This document shows, piece by piece, positions 34,421 to 44,136 of a stretch of 64,000 nucleotides of DNA. The DNA lies in contig JAXHMJ010000005.1 in NCBI GenBank assembly GCA_034521575.1, forward strand, positions 1,984,001-2,048,000. The letters run 5' to 3'. Positions within the stretch are counted from its first letter, which is position 1; every line of letters starts with the position of its first letter. Position numbers and translations under genes: made by a program. This DNA is from a candidate division KSB1 bacterium. Its GTDB lineage: Bacteria; Zhuqueibacterota; Zhuqueibacteria; Residuimicrobiales; Krinioviventaceae. The notes beneath the pieces were generated by a model. The model ran no database searches, had not been told where the DNA came from, and worked only from the letters and a program-made list of their open reading frames with translations.

Positions 34421-34807
34421 AATTATCGCTCTCATCCTACAATCTCTCTCAGAACCGATAGCGTCCGTCAGCTGGCAGACGCTATCATTGAGCGGTACTC
34501 GTCTGAAAAAAAGCAGTTGGACTGCGGCTTGGGTGTTGAATGCGAGGTGGATTATCTGTTTATGCCGTGTGCCGGGATGGACCCCCGACACGATCCGGAA
34601 CAACAGCGGTCTTTAACCGATTCTGCTCCTTTCCTTTGTCGCACAGCCGGGTTGTTAATTTGTTCTCGAGTGTTTATAAAACTATTCAGGTTTATAAAAA
34701 ATATTAAAAACAACTGTTGCAATTCTCATTTATTTTATTATTTTCATATACAAGTTTGTTATGATGCACGGGTACATTGTTCGATTGTACAGCAACAGAT
34801 AGAATGA
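34421..34807 (+). pseudogene. Unidentified coding-like remnant in the GH43-UROD intergenic region
   Basis: The gap 34288-35069 has no intact gene. One frame here reads like protein in its first part (SVRQLADAIIERYSSEKKQL, CEVDYLFMPCAGMDPRHDPE) and then becomes AT-rich nonsense. No ATG start or ribosome site precedes it. A 9-base inverted repeat (GATAGCGTC at 34457-34465, GACGCTATC at 34478-34486) lies within it. I do not recognise the family. It looks like a fragment of a lost gene. Confidence 0.3.
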
Positions 34808-34918
34808 ACCTATAACAACTCTTGTCCGATTCAGAGACGACAGCGGAACAGAGGATCGGTACGATTCGTCAAAACGGCTCTATTGACGCGTCCTATCTGA
34901 TCTTTTTTTAGGACAATC

Positions 34919-34936
34919 AACTGAACCGGTTCAGTT
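34919..34936. promoter_or_regulatory. Perfect 18-base palindrome, operator candidate
   Basis: AACTGAACCGGTTCAGTT is its own reverse complement with a central CG, as in LacI-family operators. It lies 134 bases upstream of the uroporphyrinogen-decarboxylase-family gene and has an imperfect twin near the GH43 start. Confidence 0.5.
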
Positions 34937-35069
34937 CTCATGTTTCATACAACATCTGATACAAACATCTATCCTGACTGTGCAGAACAACAACTGCAAT
35001 GTCAGGTAGAAACGTAGAAACACTCGAACGCACAATCGATCAGAGTTCAGCAAACAGAGAGATTTTTCA

Positions 35070-36104
35070 ATGACAGATCAACAATGGAACATGCTTTTAC
35101 AGGTTCTTGACGGAAAATCCGTAAAACCGCTACCCACGGGATTCATTATTGACAGTCCGTGGCTGCCCGGATGGAGCGGAAACACGATTATTGATTATTT
35201 CAGCAGCGATGAGACATGGCTGAATGCCAATCTCGAGGTGGTACGAACCTTTCCGGAGGTGATGTTTTTTCCGGGATTCTGGTCGGAATACGGCATGTGC
35301 ACCGAGCCCTCGGCATTCGGAGCGCGCTGTGTGTTTCCGGCGAATGAATTCCCGCACGCGCATAAAGTTCTGCGCTCTGTGGAAGACATCGCAAACCTTC
35401 CGGAACCCGATCCGAGAACCGACGGACTGCTGCCGTTCATGCTCAATCGACTGAAACGACTGCAGCCGCAGATCCATGACGCCGGGCACACCATCCGTTT
35501 TGCCGTAGCGCGCGGGCCATTGAACATTGCCAGTTATCTCATGGGCTCAACTGAATTATTAACCACCATGATGATGCAGCCGGAACACGCCGAATCTCTG
35601 ATGCAGAAAATTACCTCCTTTTTGAAAAACTGGCTGGACTTGCAGATGCAGACTTTTCCGTCCATTGACGGCATTTTCCTCCTGGATGATATTATCGGAT
35701 TTATAGGACACGAGGAATTCAAACGGTTCGGTTTACCTTACTTTAAAGCATTGTACGGTCTGGGCGGTTCTGTGCGCTTTTTACACAACGACGCGCCTTC
35801 CCGCGTCTCCGCTCCCCTGCTCACGGACATGGGAGTCAATCTGTTTAATATGGGATATGATGTACCACTGAACGAGTTAAAAGAATTAACAAATAACCGG
35901 GTGACGCTGCTCGGCAATCTGCCGCCGCGCGACGTACTGGCCTCCGGCGATAAACAGATCGTAAAAAGCGAAACCCGGGCGCTTTTAGACTCTTTACAGG
36001 ACACATCGCGAATTATTTTATCCTGCGGCGGCGGAATGCCGCCCCAGGTCAGCAACGATAATATTCGCGCGTTTATCGAGACCGTTCAAGCCTATTCACG
36101 ATAA
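35070..36104 (+). CDS. Uroporphyrinogen decarboxylase-family protein (probable corrinoid or C1 methyltransferase type)
   Basis: The 344 residues fit the URO-D/MtaA superfamily: FAVARGPLNIASYLMGSTEL, DGIFLLDDIIGFIGHEEFKR, SVRFLHNDAPSRVSAPLLTD, MGVNLFNMGYDVPLNELKEL, NRVTLLGNLPPRDVLASGDK and the closing ILSCGGGMPP. These match the methyltransferase branch (HxCx..C-like zinc sites are not obvious, but HND and SCGGG are at the expected places) more than haem-pathway HemE. Its position in a polysaccharide locus suggests demethylation of a methylated sugar or C1 handling, which is inference. The start ATG at 35070 follows a run of A/G-rich sequence (AGAGAGA). Confidence 0.75.
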   Translation: MTDQQWNMLLQVLDGKSVKPLPTGFIIDSPWLPGWSGNTIIDYFSSDETWLNANLEVVRTFPEVMFFPGFWSEYGMCTEPSAFGARCVFPANEFPHAHKVLRSVEDIANLPEPDPRTDGLLPFMLNRLKRLQPQIHDAGHTIRFAVARGPLNIASYLMGSTELLTTMMMQPEHAESLMQKITSFLKNWLDLQMQTFPSIDGIFLLDDIIGFIGHEEFKRFGLPYFKALYGLGGSVRFLHNDAPSRVSAPLLTDMGVNLFNMGYDVPLNELKELTNNRVTLLGNLPPRDVLASGDKQIVKSETRALLDSLQDTSRIILSCGGGMPPQVSNDNIRAFIETVQAYSR

Positions 36105-36205
36105 AAGCCAGCTTTAAACAAATGATCGGCGCCATGCAAAGCGAAACACCCGGAGAGATGGAGTATGAGATTGTCCGGCTGATGGACAACATGCAAATAA
36201 AATAA
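36104..36205 (+). pseudogene. Short unassigned coding remnant after the UROD-family gene
   Basis: A frame overlapping the UROD stop runs MIGAMQSETPGEMEYEIVRL and then MDNMQIK, stop, with ATG at 36122. The composition is protein-like, but it is too short to assign and has no clear ribosome site. It may be the tail of a lost gene or a tiny real one. Confidence 0.2.
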
Positions 36206-36269
36206 CGCAAGACAAGCGTTCCGAAAGTATAAATACAATTAATAATGAACGTTTAAATTAAAGGTAACT

Positions 36270-38477
36270 ATGTCATATCAATCCCTGTACAAAGTTCTGC
36301 TCGTGACGCTCATCATCCTGTTCAGCCGCGCCCCGGCACAGCCAGAGCATGACCGGGTGGACGGCAATCTCATCCAGTTTAACGATAACGGCGCCTGGTG
36401 CTGGTACCAGGACGAACGCGCGGTCATTGACATCGCCCACGACAAACTCATCCTCGGATCGAATGCCAGCGGCGACGGCGTCGGTGGGTCATCCCGGGAC
36501 GGACACATCGAAGGCGTGATTCACGATTTATCCACCGGATTGTCCGAGCGCAGTCTGTTCATGGACGCCTATTGTGACGATCACAACGCCCCGGCCTTTT
36601 TGGTGCTGCCTGACGGCTCCTACCTGGCCATGTATTCGCAGCACTATGACGAGTACAGCCGCTACCGGATTTATGATGGCACGGACTGGAGCTCTGAAAA
36701 CCGGTTCGACTGGCGCGACATTCCGGGCGGCACGGATTTTTCCACCACCTATGCCAATTTGTTCTACCTGTCAGCTGAAAACAAGGTTTACAACATTGTG
36801 CGCAGCTACGCCCGCAGTCCGAATATGATGGTATCAACCGATACGGCGGCGACCTGGTCGTACGGCGGACTGGTGACCGAACCGGATGAGAGCATCGGTT
36901 ATGTGAATGGTTATTTCAAATACAGCAGCAACGGCGTGGACCGCATCGATTTTATCGCCACGGAACATCATCCTCGCGATTATAACACCAGCATCTATCA
37001 CGGATACATTCAGGGCGGTCAGACGTTTAAATCAGACGGCACGTTGATGGATGAGGATATATCCGACAAATCCGCGCCCAAACCGGCGGAATACACACCG
37101 GTTTACACCGCCGATACCAAGGTCAACGGCGTCACCATGACCCGGTGCTGGAATCATGATCTCCAGGTCTATGAGGACGGCCGCATTGCCGCCCTGATCA
37201 AGGCACGCGCCGATGACAATGAAAGGGATCACCGGTTTTTCTATTGCCGCTACAACGGCACCGAGTGGTCCTGGACCTATCTGGGCAAGGCCGGCGCCAA
37301 GCTGTACGGCAGCGAACAGGATTACACCGGACTGGGCGCGCTGCATCCGCACGATCCCAGCATCATTTACATCTCGACACCGTTCGATCCACGCGATGAT
37401 TCCGATCTGGGTGTCCATGAAATCTTTAAAGGCGTCTCGGAGGATGGGGGGCAGACCTGGTCCTGGTCGGCGGTCACTCAAAACTCGACGTGTGATAATC
37501 TGCGCCCCATTGTGCCGGCCTGGAATCAACACAATACCGCGCTGCTGTGGTGGCGCGGCGCCTACAATGCCGCCCAGAGCTTTGATGCTGCTGTGGTGGG
37601 GATCATCGAACGCGACTCGCTGGTGCGGGGCGTCAAGCACTATGTGGACGGCGCCGGATACAACACCACATTCGCGGACGGCGACGGTCTGCGCACCACC
37701 GGTCCCACAATGGACAAGGGCGAAGCGGACAGCCGCTGGCATGAACGCACCGGATTCGGCAATCAGGGATCGGTGCTCACGTCGTCCGAACTCGACGGGG
37801 AAGACGCTCCGGCGCTGAAAACCGATATTGTCGTGCCGGATTCCGGCAGCTATGAGCTGTGGGTGAATTTCTGGGCCAATCCGGATGCGGACTGGCGCAT
37901 CAAAGCCGGACTGTCCGGGGATCATATGCAGATCTATCGACACATGGCCTGTCAGCAGGTCGAGTCCGGCGATTATGTGCAGTCGCTTCGCTTCACAGAT
38001 GACGGCAACACCTATCTGTATCAGGCCTGGCTGGGACGCGTGCGCCTTGATAAAAACGATACCATCAGCGTGTTTGTAGATGACTATGGCGTGGCCACCG
38101 GCACGACCCACCAGCGTCAGGGCAACACAGCGCGCACCTGGTACGACGGCGTCAGTTACGCGCGCGTCGGCGACCCGGTGAGCATGAGCGTTGAAACCCC
38201 GGCCGGCACACCGATGCACTGTTCGTTGCTGCAAAACTATCCCAATCCGTTCAATCCGGAAACCACCATCCGCTACACCCTTTCAGAACCAGCGCATGTA
38301 CAGCTGCGCGTGATCAACCTGCAAGGACAAATCGTCGCCACGCTAGTGGATGACAGCCGGTCGACCGGAGCGTATCAGGTCAACTGGAATGCTCAGGAAC
38401 ACGCCTCCGGTGTTTATTTTGTTCAGTTGATGGCCGGAGATGCGCTGCAGGTTCGGAAAATGATGCTGGTTCGGTAA
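36270..38477 (+). CDS. BNR-repeat (BNR_4-type) secreted protein with T9SS type A sorting domain
   Basis: The 735-residue protein has a signal peptide (VLLVTLIILFSRAPAQ). A propeller-type domain follows: NGAWCWYQDERAVIDIAHDK, HNAPAFLVLPDGSYLAMYSQ, and later ALHPHDPSIIYISTPFDP and SEDGGQTWSW. This resembles the BNR_4 family found in sialidase-like and polysaccharide-lyase-like proteins. A beta-sandwich at about residues 500-640 may bind carbohydrate. The end is LLQNYPNPFNPETTIRYTLS, VQLRVINLQGQIVATLVDD and terminal KMMLVR, a sorting signal. It is probably a secreted carbohydrate-active enzyme; the substrate is unknown. The gene is clearly GC-richer than its flanks. Confidence 0.8.
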   Translation: MSYQSLYKVLLVTLIILFSRAPAQPEHDRVDGNLIQFNDNGAWCWYQDERAVIDIAHDKLILGSNASGDGVGGSSRDGHIEGVIHDLSTGLSERSLFMDAYCDDHNAPAFLVLPDGSYLAMYSQHYDEYSRYRIYDGTDWSSENRFDWRDIPGGTDFSTTYANLFYLSAENKVYNIVRSYARSPNMMVSTDTAATWSYGGLVTEPDESIGYVNGYFKYSSNGVDRIDFIATEHHPRDYNTSIYHGYIQGGQTFKSDGTLMDEDISDKSAPKPAEYTPVYTADTKVNGVTMTRCWNHDLQVYEDGRIAALIKARADDNERDHRFFYCRYNGTEWSWTYLGKAGAKLYGSEQDYTGLGALHPHDPSIIYISTPFDPRDDSDLGVHEIFKGVSEDGGQTWSWSAVTQNSTCDNLRPIVPAWNQHNTALLWWRGAYNAAQSFDAAVVGIIERDSLVRGVKHYVDGAGYNTTFADGDGLRTTGPTMDKGEADSRWHERTGFGNQGSVLTSSELDGEDAPALKTDIVVPDSGSYELWVNFWANPDADWRIKAGLSGDHMQIYRHMACQQVESGDYVQSLRFTDDGNTYLYQAWLGRVRLDKNDTISVFVDDYGVATGTTHQRQGNTARTWYDGVSYARVGDPVSMSVETPAGTPMHCSLLQNYPNPFNPETTIRYTLSEPAHVQLRVINLQGQIVATLVDDSRSTGAYQVNWNAQEHASGVYFVQLMAGDALQVRKMMLVR

Positions 38478-38785
38478 ATCGATAAAACCCTCCCGACTGG
38501 ACAGGCAGAACCGGAACCATGGAAATGGTTGAATAGAAATTTGAAATTCATCTTTACGAGTTAAAATCGCAAATCGACCGTTAGCTCATGATACACCGTC
38601 AGCCTCACGATTTAATCTGTGAAAATCCGCGTCATCTGTGTTCTATTCAATACACCGGATCAGCCGGAAAGCCCCGCAACCCGCCATCAGCTCGGCAACA
38701 GAGTCCATAGAATTGAACCAGGCCCAAGACCGGTCAGAGTGGCAAGATAGCCCCTTGCAAGTAAACAAACAGGAAATCAATCGCC

Positions 38786-38960
38786 TTACTCTACCTCTTC
38801 CGGATTGAGTGACAGCGTCACAGGTTCTTTTCCGCGTTGTGCACTTTTGTGCAACGCCAGGATCAGCTCTTGATCCATTCGTCCCCGGAGGGCGCCATAG
38901 GTGAATTGGTTAATCTGACAGCCAGAACAGTAAACGATAATAACATTATCCCGGATTTCA
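38786..38960 (-). pseudogene. Unassigned C-terminal coding remnant in the 38.5-39.4 kb gap
   Basis: The gap 38478-39450 lacks an intact gene. On the minus strand one frame ends at TAA 38786 and reads FTYGALRGRMDQELILALHK, SAQRGKEPVTLSLNPEEVE. It looks like the end of an enzyme, perhaps an oxidoreductase of Gfo/Idh/MocA type, but this is tentative. Upstream it fades into AT-rich sequence without a start. I see no other feature in the gap apart from the ribosome site for the next gene. Confidence 0.3.
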
Positions 38961-39450
38961 AATATTTTATTGACAATGAAATATTTTTTATGTACTATTC
39001 TACGGGTTCATTAAAAGAAGGATCTGTCAGCTATTCTGATAGGGGTTTTGTGCCCTTTTTTTGTCAAAACAAAGCAAGTAATAGTTCATTTTTTAGTGCT
39101 TGCATCCTTTTGATATTGCAGTCACTCAGTCGTCCGATATTTTGAATCCAAATGTGAACCGATTCCGGTGATGCATGGTTGCAAACGAGCTCTCTTGAAT
39201 TCCGTTCCTGTCAAGGCCGGCAGCCGGGGTTGATCCGGGATATGGGCGGATTAAAGCGTCTAAAAAAATGATTTCACAATCTGAGCGGGTTTTTTCCCGG
39301 GGTAAACGTCATAGAATAAAAAGCGGGGATACCGGCTATGAAATTTCTGATCCAAAAACAAACATCATCAATAAACAGGGAGGGTCATATGAAAACATGA
39401 TTCTTTGACCCGTTTCAAACAAAATAACCCGTTTTAGAAAGGAGACCCTT

Positions 39451-39909
39451 ATGTTGAACCGCAGCATATTTGTATTCTGTTTGTTTTGCGCCTGTGTGCT
39501 GTTCACCGGCATCGGCCGCACGCAAAGCATTTCGGAACAGCTCAAACAGGCGGACTGTCAGTTCGAGATTTATTATGGCGACCAGAAACTCGATGTGATT
39601 AAACAAATGATCACAAAACGTGCTGTACATTTCCTGTACAGGGAAGGAGGTTATGGGCATGAAGCATATTTTCTCGAGTGGGCTTATAAGAATGATATTG
39701 AAATCGACAGTCAGCCTAATTGGGTTCATTTTTACAATTCATCCAATCAAAAAATTCATAGCAAGCTTGATTTGATTAGATTTGAGAACCAAAGCCTGAA
39801 AAACAAACACTTTGATAAAAATACGAGTATACACTATTATGGCTTTAGTCTCGAAAAGGTGCCGATGTTTGTACTTGATGATACATTTAAAATTGTAATT
39901 ATAAAATAG
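39451..39909 (+). CDS. Hypothetical secreted protein
   Basis: The 152-residue frame has a good ribosome site (AAGGAG 7 bases before ATG) and a signal peptide (IFVFCLFCACVLFTGIGRTQ). The mature part is mixed alpha/beta without a motif I recognise (YYGDQKLDVIKQMITKRAVH, then GYGHEAYFLEWAYKNDI). It lies 35 bases before the beta-helix gene, so the two are probably one transcript and may work together at the cell surface. Base composition falls to AT-rich in its second half. Confidence 0.6.
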   Translation: MLNRSIFVFCLFCACVLFTGIGRTQSISEQLKQADCQFEIYYGDQKLDVIKQMITKRAVHFLYREGGYGHEAYFLEWAYKNDIEIDSQPNWVHFYNSSNQKIHSKLDLIRFENQSLKNKHFDKNTSIHYYGFSLEKVPMFVLDDTFKIVIIK

Positions 39910-39944
39910 TATTAATTGAACTCAGAAATAAAAAGGGGATAAAA

Positions 39945-41720
39945 ATGTTGACAAAAATCCAGTGGTATATGTGTTGTATATTTTTTCTGTTTACTTCGAT
40001 CGGACTGACCCATACAAATTCCTCCAATCAAATCATGATGTCTCCGAATGATCCCATGCGAGACCCGGATTGGGATTGGTACTCGGACAACAGTATGACG
40101 GTGGATTTGTATTGTCAGGCAGGTGATTATGATGATATCTCAATGCCTTGGAGTAATGGCGGTCATGCCATTTATGAAGTCTTTCTTGATAATGGATATA
40201 AAGATATTTATCCAGCAGATGGTTGGGAACTTTTGCTCCGTGATTTTGGCACAGAAACCAGGGATGCTCCCTGGCCATATTTTATTCTCTATAACAAGTA
40301 CATTGGGTTATTGAGATTGATTTATTGGGGTATACCACAGGGTGAAGGGGTTTCTTATGCGACTGGAACAATACAATTTATTGATGGTTATAGCCCTATT
40401 TTTGAACTCTCTCAATTGGAGCAAGCTGGTTACCTGAATGATAATTCTACTCAGGATAAAGTTGAAGAGCTTTATGTTATCAGCAAGTTTTACCCGGAGC
40501 ATTGGAATTATTTTGATTTTCCGGTTTCAGGGTATGATCCTGAAATTTATACAAATGAAGTAAAGGTTCGTATCGATATTGACTTGTTTTCAGAATTCAA
40601 AGTGGAGCTGGCTGGTTCAAGTGCGGTTAATATAGAGAATAGTCAACTGGATGTAAGGCCTCAAACGAACAACGGATTGGTTACAGCATTAACAAAAACC
40701 CTTGAGACCGGAAAAAAGTATTATACAGATATTTCTAAAGAATGGAAAACCTTATCAGATGCCCAAGATGAAATGTCAGATATACTCAAATGGGCAAAGG
40801 GTATTTCCGGTCAAACATGGTGGACGCAAATATTAACTAATTTAAGTACTATTAATAAGGCGAGTTGGATACCTGCATTAGGGCCGGTTGCTGCTATCAT
40901 TAACTTTATGAGTGGTGGTGGGGCGAGTAATAGTAATAATCTAACCGCTGCTGTCAGTTTATTGCCGCGAACGATAACCTTAGAGGGTAGTTTTACAAAG
41001 GAATGGCCTTATAATGGTGTTTCATTCTACTTGCCTGGTTGTAATGTAGCGAATCCCTCTCAGGCTATATCAGACAACACACTACCAATTTATGATAATC
41101 CGTTTGGTGTCTTTAATATGGTGGAAAAGCCGACCGTTGATTATGGATATCAATACTCTCATTCCGTGGATGACAATCTATGCGATCCCCCAACCATGGC
41201 ACGGGATTATTTTGATGTGTATTATAGCCTTACTGACAATGTGTCATATGTCGTTAATCCTTATGTATTTGATCTTGCCAAAAGTTCAGTGAAATTTTCG
41301 TACGCTTCTGAAGAAACGGGTAATCTCTGTGATTTTATCGCTGTGAATAATGCTGATTTTTATTCTGATTATGTGGAACATATGCAATATGTGTCATTGG
41401 ATTATCAATCCTGCGCGCACCCTCTTGGCATCGGAGCGTCGGAGGTCAAAGCCGCTTTATTGGCGGAATTGGTTCCTTATGATGTGGATGCGAATTTTGT
41501 ACCCGCGCAGGTCATTAAAGCGTATGATATCGAACTTGGCAACGATCTTGGTTTGATAAATCCGGCAACACCCATTTATCCATTTGATATCGTAACTCAG
41601 AATATTTACACCAACACCACATTGCATTCCTGTAAAATTGTACAGGACATAACGGTTTCCGGCTGTACCTTGAGCATCGCGCCCGGGTCTATCATCTTAT
41701 TGGCGCCGGATGTGAAATGA
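39945..41720 (+). CDS. Secreted beta-helix protein, N-terminal part (ends at an in-frame TGA)
   Basis: The 591-residue frame has a signal peptide (MCCIFFLFTSIGLTHT). A large domain without recognised motifs is followed at its end by a typical lead-in to a right-handed beta-helix (VTVSGCTLSIAPGSIILL-like sequence at about residues 575-590). The TGA at 41718 falls in the middle of the usual phrase (ILLAPDVK, stop, SMASDARLVAEGT). The downstream frame continues in the same phase with no shift. TGA serves as an ordinary stop elsewhere in this window, so recoding is unlikely. A nonsense mutation or base error is the best reading. Confidence 0.7.
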   Translation: MLTKIQWYMCCIFFLFTSIGLTHTNSSNQIMMSPNDPMRDPDWDWYSDNSMTVDLYCQAGDYDDISMPWSNGGHAIYEVFLDNGYKDIYPADGWELLLRDFGTETRDAPWPYFILYNKYIGLLRLIYWGIPQGEGVSYATGTIQFIDGYSPIFELSQLEQAGYLNDNSTQDKVEELYVISKFYPEHWNYFDFPVSGYDPEIYTNEVKVRIDIDLFSEFKVELAGSSAVNIENSQLDVRPQTNNGLVTALTKTLETGKKYYTDISKEWKTLSDAQDEMSDILKWAKGISGQTWWTQILTNLSTINKASWIPALGPVAAIINFMSGGGASNSNNLTAAVSLLPRTITLEGSFTKEWPYNGVSFYLPGCNVANPSQAISDNTLPIYDNPFGVFNMVEKPTVDYGYQYSHSVDDNLCDPPTMARDYFDVYYSLTDNVSYVVNPYVFDLAKSSVKFSYASEETGNLCDFIAVNNADFYSDYVEHMQYVSLDYQSCAHPLGIGASEVKAALLAELVPYDVDANFVPAQVIKAYDIELGNDLGLINPATPIYPFDIVTQNIYTNTTLHSCKIVQDITVSGCTLSIAPGSIILLAPDVK

Positions 41721-41723
41721 TCC

Positions 41724-43532
41724 ATGGCATCCGATGCCAGACTTGTGGCCGAGGGAACCCTTGAAGAGCCCATACGCTTTTATCGCTTGAACGCAGACTA
41801 TGCCTGGGACCAGGTTGAGCTCAGCGGCAATAACAACTCGTTTGAGTACTGTGTCTTTAATGGCGGCACCTGGAACGTCCATGTGGTGAACGGCACAGGC
41901 AACTGTTTTGAAAATTGTACGTTCATGAATGGCGTGCGCGGATTTTATGCTTCTGGAAATGTGAATCAGTTTGTTCTGGACAAGTGCCTGGTCACCGGAA
42001 ATTCTGATATCGGTGTTTATGCAACTCAATGCTGGGCCGGTATTAAAAACAGTACCATTACCGCCAATGGAGGGCAGGGAATTCGCATTCTTTCCGGCAA
42101 GCTGGGTTACTATACACCCGGTTATTTTACAAATAATTATATTTATGGCAATGAGGGTCACGGTATAGGTGTTAAAGGAGACCTCTATCTCGGCTATGGA
42201 AGCACGCCCGGCAACAACTTGATCTTTAACAATGGCGGTGAAGCAGAAATCAAGGTTGAAAATTATTTTGGCAGCCATGTGTATCAATCAAGTTACGGCG
42301 GACTGTCGGATATTTTTGACGATGACCTGGGATATTATATTTATAATGCGAGCGCTTCCTCTGTGAATGCTGTTGATAATTTCTGGGGTACAGAGAATGG
42401 GCCGGAAGGCGGGAATGCTCGTTTTCAGGGTAATGTGAGCTGGAGCCCTTTTAAAGATGAGCCTCAGACCTATACGGAAATTGTAGGGATGCATCCCGGT
42501 TTACAAAAGAGATCTGCAAATCAATTCTACAGGCCTGAATATCAGATCATTCCCAAACAGGTGGCATCGGAAAATCGACCGGACTGTGTGAATACGGCAT
42601 TCACCCGTTTGGAAAAACGAATGATGGAACTGATCAACCTCATTGCTTCCAATGAGTATGACAGCAACACGTCGACCCGGATATTGGAACTGTATCAATT
42701 GTCAAAAGAAGATCCCGAGGATAAACTGGGATTGAAACAACAGATAAAAGTAATTATTCGGGATAAAAGTAATAAGGGAAAAGATTTTTATAAAAACAGC
42801 TTAAATTATAAAAATCTATCATCTGAGCAGAAAAAAGCCCTTCAGTACAATGCCGAGATTGCGATGCTAGCGGAAATTGATGAGAAAATTCAGGACTATC
42901 AATTGCAGCTTGCGCTGGCGGAATCGAACCCTATAAAGTCTGATTATGACCGGCTGCTCAACGACGCCCTGGCGCTGTTGTACGATGTAAAGCCGTTTAT
43001 TAAAGCAGATGATCATTTTCGTGAATTTCTGGATTTCGAGGTATCGCTTCTGCAATGGTCGGGCCGGTATAAAGAAGCACACAAATGTTTGATAAAGCTG
43101 ATCAAACATGTGGAAAAGAACAATATTGAGGGTTATTCTTATTCAGACACCTATGAACTATGGGAAGAAGACCTTTTGTATGTAATAGAGGGAAATTCCA
43201 AGATTGGTAAATATGGGTCAAAGGACACGACGATTAACAGTAAAACAGTTCCATCGTGCTTTGCATTGAGTCAAAACTATCCCAATCCCTTCAATCCCGA
43301 GACCCATATCACTTACAACATCCCGGAAGCGGATCAGGTGGTCATTGATATATATGACATTCAGGGGCGCAAAGTATCCACCTTGTTAAACAGAACCGTA
43401 GAAGCGGGGCAGCATTCCGTTTCCTGGCATGGAAAAGATGACTATGGAAATCAGGTTGCGTCCGGTATGTATCTTTATCAAATCCGTTACCAGGATCGTG
43501 TCGCCACACGTAAAATGTTATTCATGAGGTAA
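41724..43532 (+). CDS. Secreted beta-helix protein, C-terminal part with T9SS sorting domain
   Basis: It is in phase with the preceding frame; the ATG at 41724 is a convenient internal codon. Parallel beta-helix repeats run at about residues 1-240 (NSFEYCVFNGGTWNVHVVNG, NCFENCTFMNGVRGFYASG, NVIDNFWGTENGPEGG-like closure). A helical region is at about 270-480. The end is ALSQNYPNPFNPETHITYNI, VVIDIYDIQGRKVSTLLN, GNQVASGMYLYQIRY and KMLFMR. Beta-helix modules are common in polysaccharide lyases and adhesins, and no catalytic set is evident. Without the TGA the whole protein would be about 1,195 residues. Confidence 0.75.
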   Translation: MASDARLVAEGTLEEPIRFYRLNADYAWDQVELSGNNNSFEYCVFNGGTWNVHVVNGTGNCFENCTFMNGVRGFYASGNVNQFVLDKCLVTGNSDIGVYATQCWAGIKNSTITANGGQGIRILSGKLGYYTPGYFTNNYIYGNEGHGIGVKGDLYLGYGSTPGNNLIFNNGGEAEIKVENYFGSHVYQSSYGGLSDIFDDDLGYYIYNASASSVNAVDNFWGTENGPEGGNARFQGNVSWSPFKDEPQTYTEIVGMHPGLQKRSANQFYRPEYQIIPKQVASENRPDCVNTAFTRLEKRMMELINLIASNEYDSNTSTRILELYQLSKEDPEDKLGLKQQIKVIIRDKSNKGKDFYKNSLNYKNLSSEQKKALQYNAEIAMLAEIDEKIQDYQLQLALAESNPIKSDYDRLLNDALALLYDVKPFIKADDHFREFLDFEVSLLQWSGRYKEAHKCLIKLIKHVEKNNIEGYSYSDTYELWEEDLLYVIEGNSKIGKYGSKDTTINSKTVPSCFALSQNYPNPFNPETHITYNIPEADQVVIDIYDIQGRKVSTLLNRTVEAGQHSVSWHGKDDYGNQVASGMYLYQIRYQDRVATRKMLFMR

Positions 43533-43615
43533 CGTATGAAACCGTTTATCACCACAAAAAACCGGACAAACAATCGGTAAGGGTAAAATTGTTGTTTGCC
43601 CGGCCTTCTAACAAC

Positions 43616-43643
43616 AAAGCCTGGTGCTACAGCACCGGGCTTT
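43616..43643 (+). terminator. Hairpin after the beta-helix gene
   Basis: AAAGCCTGGTGC pairs with GCACCGGGCTTT across a TACA loop, with one G-T pair, 84 bases after the stop at 43532. The AAA/TTT ends make it usable as an intrinsic terminator, although the U-run is short. The remaining gap to 44136 contains only the frr terminator and GC-rich hairpins. Confidence 0.6.
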
Positions 43644-44044
43644 GTAATATAAACATTCTTCAAGGAAGCTGCAAGTTTATCATTACTTGTCGAAAAAATG
43701 GACAATCTATATCCTACACCATCATCGCCCATTTACCAGGTTACCCACCTTTATCACCCTATTGGGGTCGAATCTTTGTTCAAAGTTTTCTCAATATTGA
43801 ATTTTTCAGGTCTTCACACTCGATTTCAACCACCGTAGCTTTGCGGCTAAGAGTATCCCCCGGTATTCAAGATTGTGATTCGATCAGCTATGCGCCAACT
43901 TGTTTGTTTCTTATTGGTATCAACAACTATACGTAATAACCCGGCTCCCGTAACCGTATAAACACCCTGTTCGAATACGATGACCAGCAGGTCCCCCCGG
44001 TTTACAGCAGCAGAAAAGGCAATGGCAGCACCCAGAAACAAAAA

Positions 44045-44065
44045 GAGCCGAATAAAATTCGGCTC
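44045..44065 (-). terminator. Rho-independent terminator of the frr operon
   Basis: On the minus strand GAGCCGAAT and ATTCGGCTC form a perfect 9-base stem with a three-base loop, followed at once by TTTTTG. It lies 72 bases after the frr stop and marks the end of the translation-gene unit. Confidence 0.85.
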
Positions 44066-44136
44066 AAAGGCAGGGAAAACGCCTTTCCCCGGCCGGACCG
44101 GGGAGGACAAATACAAAAATTGTTACAGACTGCAAC

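Noticed and set aside
37032-38234. Antisense open frame (about 400 codons) opposite the BNR-repeat gene
   Set aside because: It is a shadow caused by the high GC and codon bias of the BNR gene, with no recognisable motif.
41718-41720. TGA recoded as a sense codon
   Set aside because: TGA ends many intact genes in this window, including several tightly overlapped hydrogenase subunit genes. Genetic-code change is therefore not credible, and no selenocysteine element was recognised.
43847-44116. Minus-strand frame with a hydrophobic start after frr
   Set aside because: Its hydrophobic N-terminus is a translation of the frr terminator hairpin and U-run. The rest has no recognised motif and changes frame within 100 bases. 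Not supported as a gene.
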